NCBI RefSeq assembly: GCF_005886805.2
Contig: NZ_CP045429.1
Location: 3,938,501 to 4,002,500 of the forward strand
Source: Pseudoalteromonas rubra
GTDB taxonomy: Bacteria > Pseudomonadota > Gammaproteobacteria > Enterobacterales > Alteromonadaceae
DNA: 64,000 bases
Direction: 5' to 3'
This document shows positions 1 through 10,189 of this stretch, in pieces. Every line of letters begins with the position of its first letter. Position 1 is the first letter of the stretch. Position numbers and translations under genes: made by a program. Under the pieces are notes generated by a model that made no database searches, was not told the DNA's origin, and worked only from the letters and a program-made list of their open reading frames with translations.

Positions 1-785
1 TTTTGCAGCACTTTATCGCCCGCATCATGACCAAAATCGTCATTGATCCTTTTAAACCTGTCCAGATCCATCATGATCAGACTCATAGGACGCTCAGTAC
101 GCTGATGACGGCTCATTTCACGCTTGGCGTGCTCCATTAAAAAGCGCCGGTTATTCAGACCCGTAAGCATGTCCTGAAAGGCCATTTTAGTGAGCTTTTC
201 CTGCATTTGATACAACTCGTGTACCAACAAACGCCGACTACAGCAATCCGCAACCATTTCTGTGATCGTTACCTCCCACTCCTGCCACTGGCGTACATCG
301 GCCAGTCCCTCACAACACACCACACCCAGTGCAATACCATTTTTAAAGATGGCAGTATCTAGCATGGTCGCAATGTTATTAGGCTTGAGATAGATATCGG
401 TGAATTCGCAGGTGCGAGGATCTGTACAGGCATTTTCTGCTGCAATCGACTGACCGCTAATAATGGTGGCAAAGTAAACAGGAAAATCATCAATGCTCAG
501 CACCGGTAGCTGGCTTGGCACGGCCTGCCAGTCTGTATTGGCATAATTAAGCAGCTTGCCTGGCTTGTGCATGTCGTCAAATAACCACACCGACACACGA
601 TCGACCTGAAGCAAAGATTTTGCTTCAAAAATGATATCATGCAGAAAGCGCTGATGTTCGCCGGAAACATCGACTTCTTGCGAGCTGATCCGCCGCAGTT
701 TTTGCGTGCTCTGGGTTAATCGATTCAAAGGTACTACCAAGTCGCAAAGCTGTTGAAATCAGGCATCATCCCAAAGTGATGCCAT
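1..785 (-). pseudogene. GAF-GGDEF protein (partial), stop at codon 9
   Basis: Only the front part is inside the window; the gene runs off the left edge. From the ATG at 783-785 the frame reads MASLWDDA, meets a TGA at 759-761, then stays open to base 1. The open part holds a GAF-like sensory domain followed by the start of a diguanylate cyclase domain (LTGLNNRRFLMEHAKREM, then MDLDRFKRINDDFGHDAGD). The GGDEF signature itself lies beyond the edge, so activity cannot be judged. A one-base change of TGG to TGA would explain the stop. Translation could instead begin downstream, for example at the TTG at 738-740, or the stop could be a sequence error. The family makes c-di-GMP in response to ligands bound by GAF. 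Confidence 0.7.
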
Positions 786-874
786 ATCGTTGTCACACTC
801 TAATAGTATAGCGCCTGTCACAAAATGCACTGTTTTCTTTAGTTCGGGCATGCCCAACCCTGAAAACAGACGCA

Positions 875-2503
875 CTAAGCCATATATTTTGCCAGGTACT
901 TTTTAAAGACTGGATCGCTCTGTGCTAACCCTTTTTGTTCTGCCAGAATTTCTTTTAGCATCTGCTTGGAAGTCAGAGGATTGGCCAGCACCACTCTGAA
1001 TACCACGGTAGGCTGATACTGATATTGTGAAGGGGTTAAGCGCGTCCGTGATACAAAAGAGCGGCCTGATTCACGCTGACGCTTCTGCATACTAGCAGTA
1101 AATCGGTTCAACGCCGCATAAATGTCGATGCGCTCCTGTTCATCGGCTTGTTCAATCGCCTGACGGATCTGTTTTGGTACATAGCGATAGGTCAGCAGAC
1201 ATAACTCGGGCTCTGAGACCAACTCAAAATCGTCTTCTTCGCGGATCAGGTCTGCAAAAAATTGTGCTTTTTCAATGCCTTTATCGATCAGCATTTCGTA
1301 CCCTTTGCGGCCTATCACCCGTAAGCATGCATGAACCAGCATGGCCATACCAGGGCGACTGCCCTCAAGTGTATGGCTACCCAGATCTTTTGAACCTTTA
1401 CGCAAAATGTACTCAGCATGGTGTTCTATGGCATCTGTTGCGGTGGGGTCTTTAAACAGTACTATGCCTGCGCCCATTGGCACATACATTTGCTTGTGCG
1501 CATCAATGGTGATCGAATCAGCTAACTCAATGCCTTTAAGCAAATGACGGTAACTCGCTGACAACAAAGTCGCGCCGCCCCAGGCTGCATCAACGTGAAA
1601 ATGACATCCCAGTTCCTGAGCCAGCGCCGCCATTTCAGGTAAGGGGTCTATGTTGCCCGTTTCAGTAGTGCCGGCCACGCCAACAATCGCCATGACCTTA
1701 ATACCCTGCTCACTCAGCGTCTGTGCCTTAGCGCGCATCGCCTCAACGTCAACTTTATTGTTCTCATCGGTTTTCACGGCAATGAAATTACTGCGGCCAA
1801 TGCCCAGAACGTCGGCAGCTTTACCCAACGAGTAGTGACCACGTTCAGACACCAGCACAGCCAGGCCTTTATACCCATAGTGCAACATGGCTGCCATGAT
1901 CCCTTCACTGGCAAGTCCTTTGAAGTCACCATCCGGCCCCAGCAAACGGTTGCGGGCAATCCACAGAGCCGAAATGTTGGCAATGGTCCCCCCGGAGCAA
2001 AATGCGCCGAGTGCAGTCTTGGCACTGTGCATCCACTTTTCATAGAAGGTATCATCTTCGCCATAGGCTAAATGATGCATCATGCCCAGCACCTGGCGCT
2101 CCAAAGGCGTAAAGGCCTTTGAAGTTTCTATTTTTACCAGGTTCTGATTCAAACCGACCATCAGCTTTGACAACGGCAGAACAAAATGCGGCAGCGCTGA
2201 GGTCATATGCCCGATAAAGCTTGGCGACGCTGTATGTACAGAATGCGCAACCAATTGCTCCATAATATCCTGAGCATAGTCAGAGACAAACATCGGTTCT
2301 TCGGGGATCATTGCCGACTGAAAGTCTTTTTCTATCTCATGCAATGGTTTTTCAATTGCTGCGATATTTTCATTCAGAAAGCCCGCCAGATTACTGGAAA
2401 TTTCCTGCTCTATTACACTTAACGTGGAGCTGGGTGCTTCTGGAACGGTAAAGATACGCATTAAGCTTTCTTCAGAAGCGACTGCACAACGCTTTGGACC
2501 CAT
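875..2503 (-). CDS. panP: PLP-dependent aspartate 1-decarboxylase, PanP type
   Basis: A group II pyridoxal-phosphate decarboxylase of 542 residues. It contains the conserved block SPSFIGHMTSALP near residue 94, HVDAAWGG near 303, and the Schiff-base lysine in TIDAHKQM (Lys337). I recognise it as the PanP family of Vibrio, Shewanella and Pseudoalteromonas, which makes beta-alanine from aspartate for pantothenate and CoA synthesis and substitutes for the pyruvoyl PanD enzyme. The start at 2503 has an AGG-containing ribosome-binding site eight bases upstream, and the N-terminal extension matches the length of the Vibrio protein as I remember it. It is transcribed alone, divergent from the EAL-type gene. 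Glutamate decarboxylase-like activity cannot be excluded from sequence alone. Confidence 0.88.
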   Translation of the reverse strand: MGPKRCAVASEESLMRIFTVPEAPSSTLSVIEQEISSNLAGFLNENIAAIEKPLHEIEKDFQSAMIPEEPMFVSDYAQDIMEQLVAHSVHTASPSFIGHMTSALPHFVLPLSKLMVGLNQNLVKIETSKAFTPLERQVLGMMHHLAYGEDDTFYEKWMHSAKTALGAFCSGGTIANISALWIARNRLLGPDGDFKGLASEGIMAAMLHYGYKGLAVLVSERGHYSLGKAADVLGIGRSNFIAVKTDENNKVDVEAMRAKAQTLSEQGIKVMAIVGVAGTTETGNIDPLPEMAALAQELGCHFHVDAAWGGATLLSASYRHLLKGIELADSITIDAHKQMYVPMGAGIVLFKDPTATDAIEHHAEYILRKGSKDLGSHTLEGSRPGMAMLVHACLRVIGRKGYEMLIDKGIEKAQFFADLIREEDDFELVSEPELCLLTYRYVPKQIRQAIEQADEQERIDIYAALNRFTASMQKRQRESGRSFVSRTRLTPSQYQYQPTVVFRVVLANPLTSKQMLKEILAEQKGLAQSDPVFKKYLAKYMA

Positions 2504-2817
2504 TTTAATACCTAATCATGCGTGGGTAACTGATGTGGGGAGTTACCTTGCCAAGTTGATACGAAATGACTAACTTTACTGTAAAGTGATGGGAAAGTCT
2601 GCAATGCAGTCAAAAAAAATGAACTCTGCTTGATAATTTGATGAACCTCTGATGACACAGCATCGCACAATAAACCCAGTATTTAGTACGATGCATGTAA
2701 GGAATAGGGTTCATAAATAAGGCAAATTCGTTAAATATTTTGTCAGCATTGTCAGAAATGGATAGTATTAGGAACAATTCGTCCCACCAAACTTGCAGAC
2801 TCAAACGGAAACTGACA
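2504..2817. other. Divergent spacer panP / EAL-type gene
   Basis: A 314-bp AT-rich spacer between two divergent genes. It must hold both promoters, but I see no clear sigma-70 pair and no strong palindrome. Short open frames in it (for example 2610-2870 on the minus strand) overlap the next gene and have no family features. Confidence 0.5.
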
Positions 2818-4716
2818 ATGAATAAACGGAATTTTGCGCTTAGGGCCTTATCTCTGACCTGGATAGTCATCGGCTTTGTGGTTTTTATTGCCTCTTTGTC
2901 GGCCTATGTGCTTTACACCTATCATCAGACCCGTACCACCATAGTACAAGGGATAGATCAAAAGCTCCTCATGGCAGCCCGCAGTACCCAGCTCATATTG
3001 GGAGAAGACTATCATGACCGGCTTAACGAAATTGACAGCGACGAATACCGCCACAAGAGTATGCAGTTATCTCAACTCGCGCAACATCTGGGTGTCGAAT
3101 ACGTGTACGCCATGGTCTATGATGCGCCCTATGTCCGTTTCAGTGCCTCTAGTTACACCCAAAATGATGTCTTACAAGACAAAGTCACGCGTATGCTCGA
3201 CCTCTACCCCGAGGCAACCTCGGTTAACAAAAGCGCATTTCGCTCAACACAGCCGCTATACGAAGTGTCTGAAGACAAGTGGGGCCATTTCAAAACCATT
3301 TTTATTCCTCACGTAACACGAGACGGGAAGGTCTATCTGACCGGAGCCGATATTAAAACATCGCACATCCAAACCGAACTGGCAAAAAGCGTTAAAGAAG
3401 CCTTGTTTACTGCCTGCTTTTTCTTTGCTGTTGCTTTACTGGTAGCAGGGATGTATTTGCTGATACTGAGAAAAACCCTGACAACCGACCCGCGTACCGG
3501 ATTTCCCAATCGTCTGGCTTTAGAGCAGGATCTGGCCAAAAACCCCACTCAGCACCTTAGTTTGGCCATTATTGCAATCAACGAGTTGGAAGAGATCGTG
3601 AGTTTTTATGGCACCGATGTCGGTGATGAGATCATACGCAGGGTGATGAGCCATTTCAGTGAATTTACCGCACCATTTAAAGTGTACCGCCTTGCCACTG
3701 CAAAACTGGTGTTATTGAGCGACGCAAACAAAGGAGAGCACTACCTGAGTAGCTTGATCAATGAATTTCCTGCCACAACCCCGATTTTACAGGACCCACA
3801 TTTATACATTCAGGTAACCGCAGGCATAGCCAGTGGCAATAAACGCCTGCTGTTAGAGAATGCGTTTATTGCATGCCGACAGGCACAACAAAAACAGCAA
3901 CGGGTATGCATATATGGACAAGATCCAACGCAGATAAAAACCATTCAGGAATCCCACATCGCCATTGCAAAAACAGTTCAAAGTGCTTTTGAACAACACC
4001 GCATTCTGCCCTACTTTACGCCACGCATGGACACTGAGAGCAAAGCCGTCGAGCAATATCATTGCACCCCGAGAGTACTCACAGAGCAGGGCCTTATCTT
4101 ACGTCCTGAATCTTTCTCAGAAGTGATCCGCCACTCCAGGCTGAGCTCTCAACTAACCAAAGTCATGCTAGAACTGTGCACCGCACATTTTCGAAAATCA
4201 CATCACGCCTGGAGCATGCAACTGAGCTGGCAGGATCTGGCCGACCCGCAAATCATGGAGTTTATTTTTGCGCAACTCAGGCGCTATCCGCAGCCGGCAA
4301 AAATTACCTTTGAACTCGAAGAACAAGAAGTGATTGAACACTTTGCCGACATGCGGGTTTATATCAATGTGCTAAAAAGCAAAGGTGTGAATATCATGGT
4401 TGCGTCGAGCAACAGTGGATTGCTGACTATCAGCCGGGTGCTGAAGCTCACCATAGACAGCGTTAAGCTTACTTCCAGCGTTATAGAGCAGCTAAGTGAA
4501 GAGAGCGAACTGCATGAATATATTGAACACATTGCCAGGCTCTGCCATGAGCGCCAAATCACTTTGTTGGTAGACGGTGTACAAAGTAAATATCAACTGG
4601 AGCAATTGCTAAGCTGCAACGTTAAGTTGGTTGAAGGGAGCTTGATTGGTGCACCTGGCCCACACATCAATGTCAACCAGAGCAATATAGGGAGAGATTT
4701 CCAGGCCAGTGCCTGA
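2818..4716 (+). CDS. Membrane GGDEF/EAL protein, both domains degenerate
   Basis: A 632-residue inner-membrane protein. TM helix 1 is at about residues 10-33, a periplasmic sensor region follows to about 190, and TM helix 2 is at about 195-217. Then come a GGDEF-like domain beginning TDPRTGFPNRLALEQ and a C-terminal EAL-like domain (about 370-620). Neither domain keeps its catalytic signature: no GGDEF/GGEEF loop is visible, and the EAL glutamate region is replaced by a sequence around PRMDTESKAVEQYH. It is therefore probably a c-di-GMP-blind or binding-only regulator, in the manner of CsrD- or LapD-like proteins, though it is not clearly either one. I start it at the ATG at 2818 because the helix begins ten residues later; an upstream ATG at 2740 gives an unlikely 26-residue extension. 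Confidence 0.72.
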   Translation: MNKRNFALRALSLTWIVIGFVVFIASLSAYVLYTYHQTRTTIVQGIDQKLLMAARSTQLILGEDYHDRLNEIDSDEYRHKSMQLSQLAQHLGVEYVYAMVYDAPYVRFSASSYTQNDVLQDKVTRMLDLYPEATSVNKSAFRSTQPLYEVSEDKWGHFKTIFIPHVTRDGKVYLTGADIKTSHIQTELAKSVKEALFTACFFFAVALLVAGMYLLILRKTLTTDPRTGFPNRLALEQDLAKNPTQHLSLAIIAINELEEIVSFYGTDVGDEIIRRVMSHFSEFTAPFKVYRLATAKLVLLSDANKGEHYLSSLINEFPATTPILQDPHLYIQVTAGIASGNKRLLLENAFIACRQAQQKQQRVCIYGQDPTQIKTIQESHIAIAKTVQSAFEQHRILPYFTPRMDTESKAVEQYHCTPRVLTEQGLILRPESFSEVIRHSRLSSQLTKVMLELCTAHFRKSHHAWSMQLSWQDLADPQIMEFIFAQLRRYPQPAKITFELEEQEVIEHFADMRVYINVLKSKGVNIMVASSNSGLLTISRVLKLTIDSVKLTSSVIEQLSEESELHEYIEHIARLCHERQITLLVDGVQSKYQLEQLLSCNVKLVEGSLIGAPGPHINVNQSNIGRDFQASA

Positions 4717-4752
4717 CCTATCACCTGCTATAACACAAGTGATAGGGAAACC

Positions 4753-5418
4753 TTATAACTGAGCAATCAGCCGGGTACTTTGTTGCCCACTGGCCCAGTA
4801 CTTACGCTCAAAAGGCGTCATGGCTGTGTCACTTTCATAGTCGCTTACCGTTGCCTGAACTCCCGCGAGTGCCAGGCTGCGGGCAAACTCCTCAACATAA
4901 ATTGCCCAGTTACTGCGCAGTTCAAGTCGTCCCCCCAGCTTCACGATATATGGGAATACCGCCGCACCATGCCAGCGCCTTTGCAGGTGTTTCGCTTTAG
5001 GCCAAGGGTTAGGGTAAAGCAAGTAATGATGACTTGGCTGCCAGTTGGCCTCGCAGGCAAGACGCCAGAAATCATTCAGATCTGCCTGAACCAGAATATA
5101 GTGACCCGACTCTGTTTGCTTATATTCAATGTCGTGCTTTTCAAGTCGATGCTCTGACTTATCAATACCTATGACCAACGCGTTCGGGTGTAGTTTGGCT
5201 AAATTCGCCGTACTTTCCCCCACCCCACAACAGGAATCCAGAATGATCGGACCATCGAATGCCTGCACTTTCTCATTTACCTGCTCAAAGGCTTGTTGTG
5301 TATGCACAGCAATGGGTTTTTTGAATGGCGTATTGAGGTGCTTTTGGACTACCTCATCTAACTTTTCATGCAGTCCGGTCTGATTACTGGTGATGCTTCT
5401 GGAATTGGCGTCTGACAT
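4753..5418 (-). CDS. TrmB-like SAM-dependent methyltransferase
   Basis: A class I methyltransferase of 221 residues related to tRNA (guanine-N7) methyltransferase. The SAM-binding motif is ILDSCCGVGE (about residues 59-68), and the TrmB-type PDPWPKKRH motif appears as YPNPWPKAKHLQRRW (about 135-149). A canonical trmB lies at 47897-48631, so this is a diverged paralogue; whether it still methylates G46 of tRNA is unknown. The open frame extends upstream to 5556 but would overlap the ABC permease gene, so I chose the internal ATG at 5416-5418. The ribosome-binding site there is weak. It follows the yadG-yadH pair on the same strand and may be transcribed with it. Confidence 0.72.
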   Translation of the reverse strand: MSDANSRSITSNQTGLHEKLDEVVQKHLNTPFKKPIAVHTQQAFEQVNEKVQAFDGPIILDSCCGVGESTANLAKLHPNALVIGIDKSEHRLEKHDIEYKQTESGHYILVQADLNDFWRLACEANWQPSHHYLLYPNPWPKAKHLQRRWHGAAVFPYIVKLGGRLELRSNWAIYVEEFARSLALAGVQATVSDYESDTAMTPFERKYWASGQQSTRLIAQL

Positions 5419-5539
5419 AACAGCGTGTTGTGGCTCGTAGTGTGAAAAATATTGCGAGTATTTTATCTCACTCTGCAAGATTAAGTAAGCGGTTGTGTGG
5501 CAGAGTCTCCCCCTGCCACCTTGCTTGATAGCCTGATGA

Positions 5540-6313
5540 TCAATGACGCAAGCCAACCCCGCGCTTGATCAGGTTCAGTGCCACTGCAAATAGCACGGTG
5601 ATGAAGCCCAGCAATACACCAAAGGCCAGGGTAATATTGACATCAGACACCCCCAGGAAGCCATAACGGAACGCATTCACCATGTAGATGATTGGGTTTA
5701 TCTGAGACACCCCCTGCCAGAATTCCGGCAACAAGGTGATGGAGTAAAACACCCCGCCCAGATAAGTCAGTGGTGTCAGCACAAAGGTTGGAATGATACT
5801 GATGTCATCAAAGCTATTGGCAAAGACGGCATTGATCAAACCACCCAATGCAAACACAGCAGAAGTCAGCAATACCGTTAATACAATTACCGCCAAGTTG
5901 TGAATTTGAATATCCACAAACAGCAGGCTGACCAGAGTCACTATCAGACCTACCAGCATACCCCTCGCCATGCCGCCGCCTATATATCCCAGCACTATGA
6001 TGTAGTTTGGCACAGGTGCCACTAACAACTCTTCAATGCTTTTCTGGAACTTAGTAGAATAAAAGCTTGATGCCACGTTTGAATAGGAGTTGGTGATCAC
6101 CGACATCATAATAAGACCCGGCACAATGAACTCCATATAGCTAAACCCGCCCATTTCACCAATGCGTGAGCCGATCAGAGAGCCAAAAATCACAAAATAC
6201 AAAGTCATGGTAATAGCCGGTGGCACCAGAGTTTGTACCCAGATCCGTAAGAAACGAATGCACTCTTTTATCCAAATACTTTTTAGTGCTACGCCGTAGT
6301 TTAAGATTTTCAT
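5540..6313 (-). CDS. yadH: ABC-2 type exporter permease, YadH-like
   Basis: A 257-residue membrane protein with about six hydrophobic segments and the ABC-2 permease pattern (for example FIVPGLIMMSVI, then LTPLTYLGGVFYSI near the C-terminus). It would form the membrane channel for the ATPase encoded just upstream. The two genes overlap by four bases (ATGA at 6310-6313), which implies translational coupling. The exported substrate is not known for the YadGH family and cannot be read from this sequence. Confidence 0.85.
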   Translation of the reverse strand: MKILNYGVALKSIWIKECIRFLRIWVQTLVPPAITMTLYFVIFGSLIGSRIGEMGGFSYMEFIVPGLIMMSVITNSYSNVASSFYSTKFQKSIEELLVAPVPNYIIVLGYIGGGMARGMLVGLIVTLVSLLFVDIQIHNLAVIVLTVLLTSAVFALGGLINAVFANSFDDISIIPTFVLTPLTYLGGVFYSITLLPEFWQGVSQINPIIYMVNAFRYGFLGVSDVNITLAFGVLLGFITVLFAVALNLIKRGVGLRH

Positions 6314-7230
6314 TCGCTGCGCCCCTGTTCCAACAACCCGACAAACAACTCTTCCAGACGGTTTGCCTTATTTCGCATACTCAGCACGGTATTACCCTGT
6401 TCATTCAGCTGGGTGAATACCCCATTAAGCCCCTGAGATTTCGCGACTTCAACTTCCAGCGTATGATCGTCTGTCAGGACAAACTCGTAACCTGCCAAGT
6501 TAACCGGATTAATGGGTGCCTTGAGGTCCAGTACAAAGGTTTCTTTGTCCAGCTTCGCCAGCAAGGCTTTAATGGTCGTATGTTCGACAATCTTGCCCTG
6601 GTCGATAATGGCGATATTACGACACAGCAATTCAGCTTCTTCCAGATAATGGGTGGTCAGAATAATAGTGATACCCTGAGCATTGATTTCACGTAAGAAA
6701 TCCCACATTGAGCGGCGCAGTTCAATATCAACACCCGCTGTTGGTTCGTCCAGGATCAGCAGCTTAGGTTCATGCATAAGCGCACGGGCAATCATCAAAC
6801 GGCGTTTCATACCACCTGATAAAGTCCGTGCCTGCTTGTCTTTTTTATCCAGTAAACCCAATTGCTTTAGATATTTCTCGGCGCGCTCATGGGCCTGAGC
6901 CCTTGGTACACCATAGTACCCCGCCTGATTGACCAAAATCTGATTAAGGGTTTCAAACTGGTTAAAATTGAATTCCTGTGGCACCAGGCCCAGATGAGAT
7001 TTAGCCGCTTCCAAATCGGTGTCTATGCTTTGGCCAAATACTTCCACCTGACCCGCCGTTTTGTTCACCAAGGATGAAATCACACCTATAGTCGTCGACT
7101 TACCGGCACCATTTGGGCCCAGCAGCGCAAAGAAGTCGCCCTGCTCAACCTGTAAATCAATCCCTTTGACGGCCTCAACGCCGTTGCTATAGACCTTACG
7201 CAGGCCAGATATATTTAATGCCTTTGTCAT
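6310..7230 (-). CDS. yadG: ABC exporter ATPase, YadG-like
   Basis: An ATP-binding cassette protein of 306 residues. Walker A is GPNGAGKST (38-46), the signature is LSGGMKRR (about 137-144) and Walker B is LLILDEPTAGVD (about 157-168), followed by the switch histidine in TTHYLEEAE. It powers the YadH-like permease with which it overlaps. An in-frame start lies 18 bases upstream at 7248; I prefer the ATG at 7228-7230, which gives the usual family N-terminus MTKALNIS. Confidence 0.87.
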   Translation of the reverse strand: MTKALNISGLRKVYSNGVEAVKGIDLQVEQGDFFALLGPNGAGKSTTIGVISSLVNKTAGQVEVFGQSIDTDLEAAKSHLGLVPQEFNFNQFETLNQILVNQAGYYGVPRAQAHERAEKYLKQLGLLDKKDKQARTLSGGMKRRLMIARALMHEPKLLILDEPTAGVDIELRRSMWDFLREINAQGITIILTTHYLEEAELLCRNIAIIDQGKIVEHTTIKALLAKLDKETFVLDLKAPINPVNLAGYEFVLTDDHTLEVEVAKSQGLNGVFTQLNEQGNTVLSMRNKANRLEELFVGLLEQGRSE

Positions 7231-7355
7231 GTTATTGTTTTTCCTCACATCCCCATGTTGTTGTTTTCACTTACTTTGTACCAATGCGCTTTGTTACCCA
7301 GTCTGGTAAAAAGCGCCACATCTCAGCGCCTGTGATGTATTACCGCTGCTGAGGT

Positions 7356-7973
7356 TTAGTCGCCGTAGCCCCAGCGCTTTGCTAACCGATGCTCTATCCC
7401 GAGATGATCTAAAATACGCGCCACCATGAAATCGACTAAGTCCTCGATACTTTGTGGCTGATGATAAAAACCGGGGGCTGCGGGCATAATGGTGACCCCT
7501 AGCCGACTCAGCTTGAGCATATTTTCCAAATGAATGGCACTGAACGGCGTTTCTCTGGGCACCAGGATCAGCTCACCACGCTCTTTGATCACCACGTCGG
7601 CCGCGCGCTCCAGCAAGTTGTCGGACGCGCCCATGGCAATGGCCGATACACTCCCTGCACTGCATGGGCAGACCACCATTTTCTTAGGAGCCGCAGAGCC
7701 CGATGCCACCGGGCTAAACCAGTTGTCTTTCCCAAACACCTGGATCTGTCCTGCTTTGGCCTGATAGAGCTCGCTGAGCTGTACTGTGGCCTTGTCTTCA
7801 TTACCAGACAATTTGATATTCGATTCGGTGTCCAGCACCACTCGGGCAGCACTGGAGATCAACACATAAACCTGATAATCCAGCGCCACCAGTACTTCGA
7901 GTAAACGCAATCCGTAGGGCGCACCCGACGCCCCGCTGAACGCCAGTGTAATAGCTGGCTTAAATTGTGACAT
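7356..7973 (-). CDS. ubiX: Flavin prenyltransferase UbiX
   Basis: A protein of about 205 residues with the Rossmann-like flavoprotein start [12 protein letters not shown] and the motifs [16 protein letters not shown] and [16 protein letters not shown] typical of UbiX/Pad1. It attaches a dimethylallyl group to FMN, making the prenylated FMN used by UbiD, the decarboxylase of ubiquinone synthesis. The ATG at 7971-7973 lies five bases after the mpl stop, so ubiX is the second gene of an mpl-ubiX operon. A start further upstream at 8003 would lie inside mpl and is less likely. Confidence 0.9.
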   Translation of the reverse strand: MSQFKPAITLAFSGASGAPYGLRLLEVLVALDYQVYVLISSAARVVLDTESNIKLSGNEDKATVQLSELYQAKAGQIQVFGKDNWFSPVASGSAAPKKMVVCPCSAGSVSAIAMGASDNLLERAADVVIKERGELILVPRETPFSAIHLENMLKLSRLGVTIMPAAPGFYHQPQSIEDLVDFMVARILDHLGIEHRLAKRWGYGD

Positions 7974-7977
7974 AACT

Positions 7978-9327
7978 TTATGACCTCTTTTCGCGCAGTG
8001 CACTTAACACTGCCTCATGGATCCCATTAAACCCACCATTGCTCATGATCAAGACATGTTCACCCGGCTTTGCCTGCGCCGCTACCGCCGCAACAATCTC
8101 ATCGGTGTTGTGATAGCACTCGTACCCTGCTTGTTGAGCGGCTTCTTGTAATGACCAGCTCAGCTTAGGCGGCTCAAACAACAGCACCTCATCGGCTGCC
8201 GCCAGAGAGTCCATCAACGTTTGCTGGTGAACCCCCATTTTCATGGTGTTAGAACGCGGCTCCAGAATCGCTGTAATTCGGGCATCACCCACCTTGGCAC
8301 GCAATCCGGCCAGAGTGGTTTCAATTGCTGTGGGGTGATGAGCAAAATCGTCATACACACAGACTCCATTAACCTCGCCCAGCAATTCCATCCGCCGCTT
8401 AGGTGATTTAAACTCACCGAGCGCCTCTATACTGACTGACACAGGAATACCCACATGACGCGCAGCGGCGATCGCCATCAGCGCATTTTTGACATTGTGC
8501 TCACCAATGGCCTGCCAACTTACCATGCCCTGGCTTTCGTTGTTCAGCAGCACCTCAAACTGGCTGCCATCTGCTTTGCACAGACGATAATCCCAGTCAC
8601 CACCTAGCGTTTCTTGCTGGCTCCAGAAGCCTTTGTCTATCACTTCGCACAGGGGTTTATCCGCTGCCGGGTAAATTGCTTTACCCTGCGCAGGTAAAGT
8701 ACGAAGCAAATGGTGGAACTGGGTCTGAATTGCAGCCAAATCAGCAAAAATATCGGCGTGATCAAATTCCAGGTTGTTCATGATCAAGGTTCGCGGCAGG
8801 TAATGAACAAACTTACTGCGCTTATCAAAGAACGCCGTGTCATATTCATCGGCTTCAATGACAAAAAACGGGGTATCACTGGTGCGCGCCGATACACCAA
8901 AGTTTTGCACTATGCCCCCGATCAGGAAACCGGGACGCAATCCAGCGTATTCCAGTAACCAGGCCAGCATACTGGCAGTTGTCGTTTTCCCATGAGTGCC
9001 AGCCACTGCCAGTACCCAGCTGTTTTGCAAAACGTGATGTTTTAACCATTCAGGGCCAGAGGTGTAAGGTAAGCCGCGTTCCAGCACATATTCTACACAG
9101 GCGTTGCCGCGGCTCATGGCATTGCCAATCACCACCATATCGGGTGCTGGGTCCAGCTGGGCCGGATCGTAGCCTTGGGTTAATTCAATACCAAGCGACT
9201 CCAGCTGAGTGCTCATAGGGGGATAAACGTTTTGATCGGATCCCGTCACCTTATGGCCCAGCGACTTTGCAATGGCTGCAATGCCACCCATAAAGGTGCC
9301 GCAGATCCCAAGAATGTGAATATGCAT
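7978..9327 (-). CDS. mpl: Murein peptide ligase Mpl
   Basis: A 449-residue Mur-ligase family enzyme. It begins [15 protein letters not shown] and has the ATP-binding loop GTHGKTTT (110-117) and the conserved [14 protein letters not shown] segment. Mpl rejoins recycled L-Ala-gamma-D-Glu-meso-diaminopimelate tripeptide to UDP-MurNAc in the cytoplasm, feeding peptidoglycan recycling. Length and N-terminus distinguish it from MurC. It is the first gene of an operon with ubiX. Confidence 0.92.
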   Translation of the reverse strand: MHIHILGICGTFMGGIAAIAKSLGHKVTGSDQNVYPPMSTQLESLGIELTQGYDPAQLDPAPDMVVIGNAMSRGNACVEYVLERGLPYTSGPEWLKHHVLQNSWVLAVAGTHGKTTTASMLAWLLEYAGLRPGFLIGGIVQNFGVSARTSDTPFFVIEADEYDTAFFDKRSKFVHYLPRTLIMNNLEFDHADIFADLAAIQTQFHHLLRTLPAQGKAIYPAADKPLCEVIDKGFWSQQETLGGDWDYRLCKADGSQFEVLLNNESQGMVSWQAIGEHNVKNALMAIAAARHVGIPVSVSIEALGEFKSPKRRMELLGEVNGVCVYDDFAHHPTAIETTLAGLRAKVGDARITAILEPRSNTMKMGVHQQTLMDSLAAADEVLLFEPPKLSWSLQEAAQQAGYECYHNTDEIVAAVAAQAKPGEHVLIMSNGGFNGIHEAVLSALREKRS

Positions 9328-9456
9328 GATTTTATTAATTAATTAGCTGACTAACCCGCTTAGGTTATCATACTCGCCTGAACCTTGGCTGGTTTTATGA
9401 GCAGAACCACACAAAACACTTTTGCAGCTGGTGCAAAGTCACTGCTACAGAAATGA

Positions 9457-9493
9457 AAAAACCGGCATAAGTGCATCACCTAAGCCGGTTTTT
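9457..9493 (-). terminator. pyrE terminator
   Basis: Perfect ten-base arms AAAAACCGGC / GCCGGTTTTT enclose a 17-base loop between the pyrE stop and mpl. With A and T runs at both sides it could act in either direction; its position fits the end of rph-pyrE. Confidence 0.7.
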
Positions 9494-9519
9494 AAATACA
9501 ATTTTAGCGAGCTACTTAA

Positions 9520-10164
9520 TTAAGCAACACCGTACTGGTCACGATACGCTTTAACCGCTTCCAGGTGCTCAGCCATATCACCTTGTTGCTCAAGGTAAGT
9601 GATCAGATCAGCCAATTTTACGATAGACACCACAGCGGTGTTAAAGTCGCGCTCAACTTCCTGAATAGCAGACAGCTCACCTTTGCCTTTTTCCTGACGA
9701 TCAAGGGCAATCAACACACCCGCCAGATCTGCGTCATTGGCAGCGATGATTTCCATCGATTCACGGATGGCCGTGCCCGCCGTGATCACATCATCCACCA
9801 GCATGATACGACCAGCTAGCTCAGAGCCTACCAGGTTACCACCTTCACCGTGCTGCTTTTTCTCTTTACGGTTAAAGCAGTAAGGTACATCTTTGTCGTA
9901 GTGATCTGCCAGTGCAACAGCCGTGGTCGTCGCAATTGGGATCCCTTTATACGCCGGACCGAACAGGACATCGTAGGCAATGCCAGCATCTTCCAGTGCG
10001 GCTGCGTAAAAACGACCTAAACGCGCCAAGTCACGGCCGGTGTTGAACAATCCTGCATTGAAGAAATAAGGGCTGGTACGGCCAGATTTAAGCGTAAATT
10101 CACCAAACTTCAGCACCTGCTTTTGTAGGGCAAATTCAATAAAGTCTTTTTGATACTGTTTCAT
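9520..10164 (-). CDS. pyrE: Orotate phosphoribosyltransferase
   Basis: A 214-residue type I phosphoribosyltransferase with the PRPP-binding motif [12 protein letters not shown] (121-132) and the flexible catalytic loop [11 protein letters not shown] (about 99-109). It converts orotate and PRPP to OMP in pyrimidine synthesis. It lies 25 bp downstream of rph, the same rph-pyrE arrangement as in E. coli, so pyrE is probably read from the rph promoter. Confidence 0.95.
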   Translation of the reverse strand: MKQYQKDFIEFALQKQVLKFGEFTLKSGRTSPYFFNAGLFNTGRDLARLGRFYAAALEDAGIAYDVLFGPAYKGIPIATTTAVALADHYDKDVPYCFNRKEKKQHGEGGNLVGSELAGRIMLVDDVITAGTAIRESMEIIAANDADLAGVLIALDRQEKGKGELSAIQEVERDFNTAVVSIVKLADLITYLEQQGDMAEHLEAVKAYRDQYGVA

Positions 10165-10189
10165 GCGATACCTTCTTATTTACTTATGC

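Noticed and set aside
2610..2870. An 86-codon minus-strand frame in the panP/EAL spacer.
   Set aside because: It overlaps the start of the EAL-type gene and lacks a ribosome-binding site or family features.
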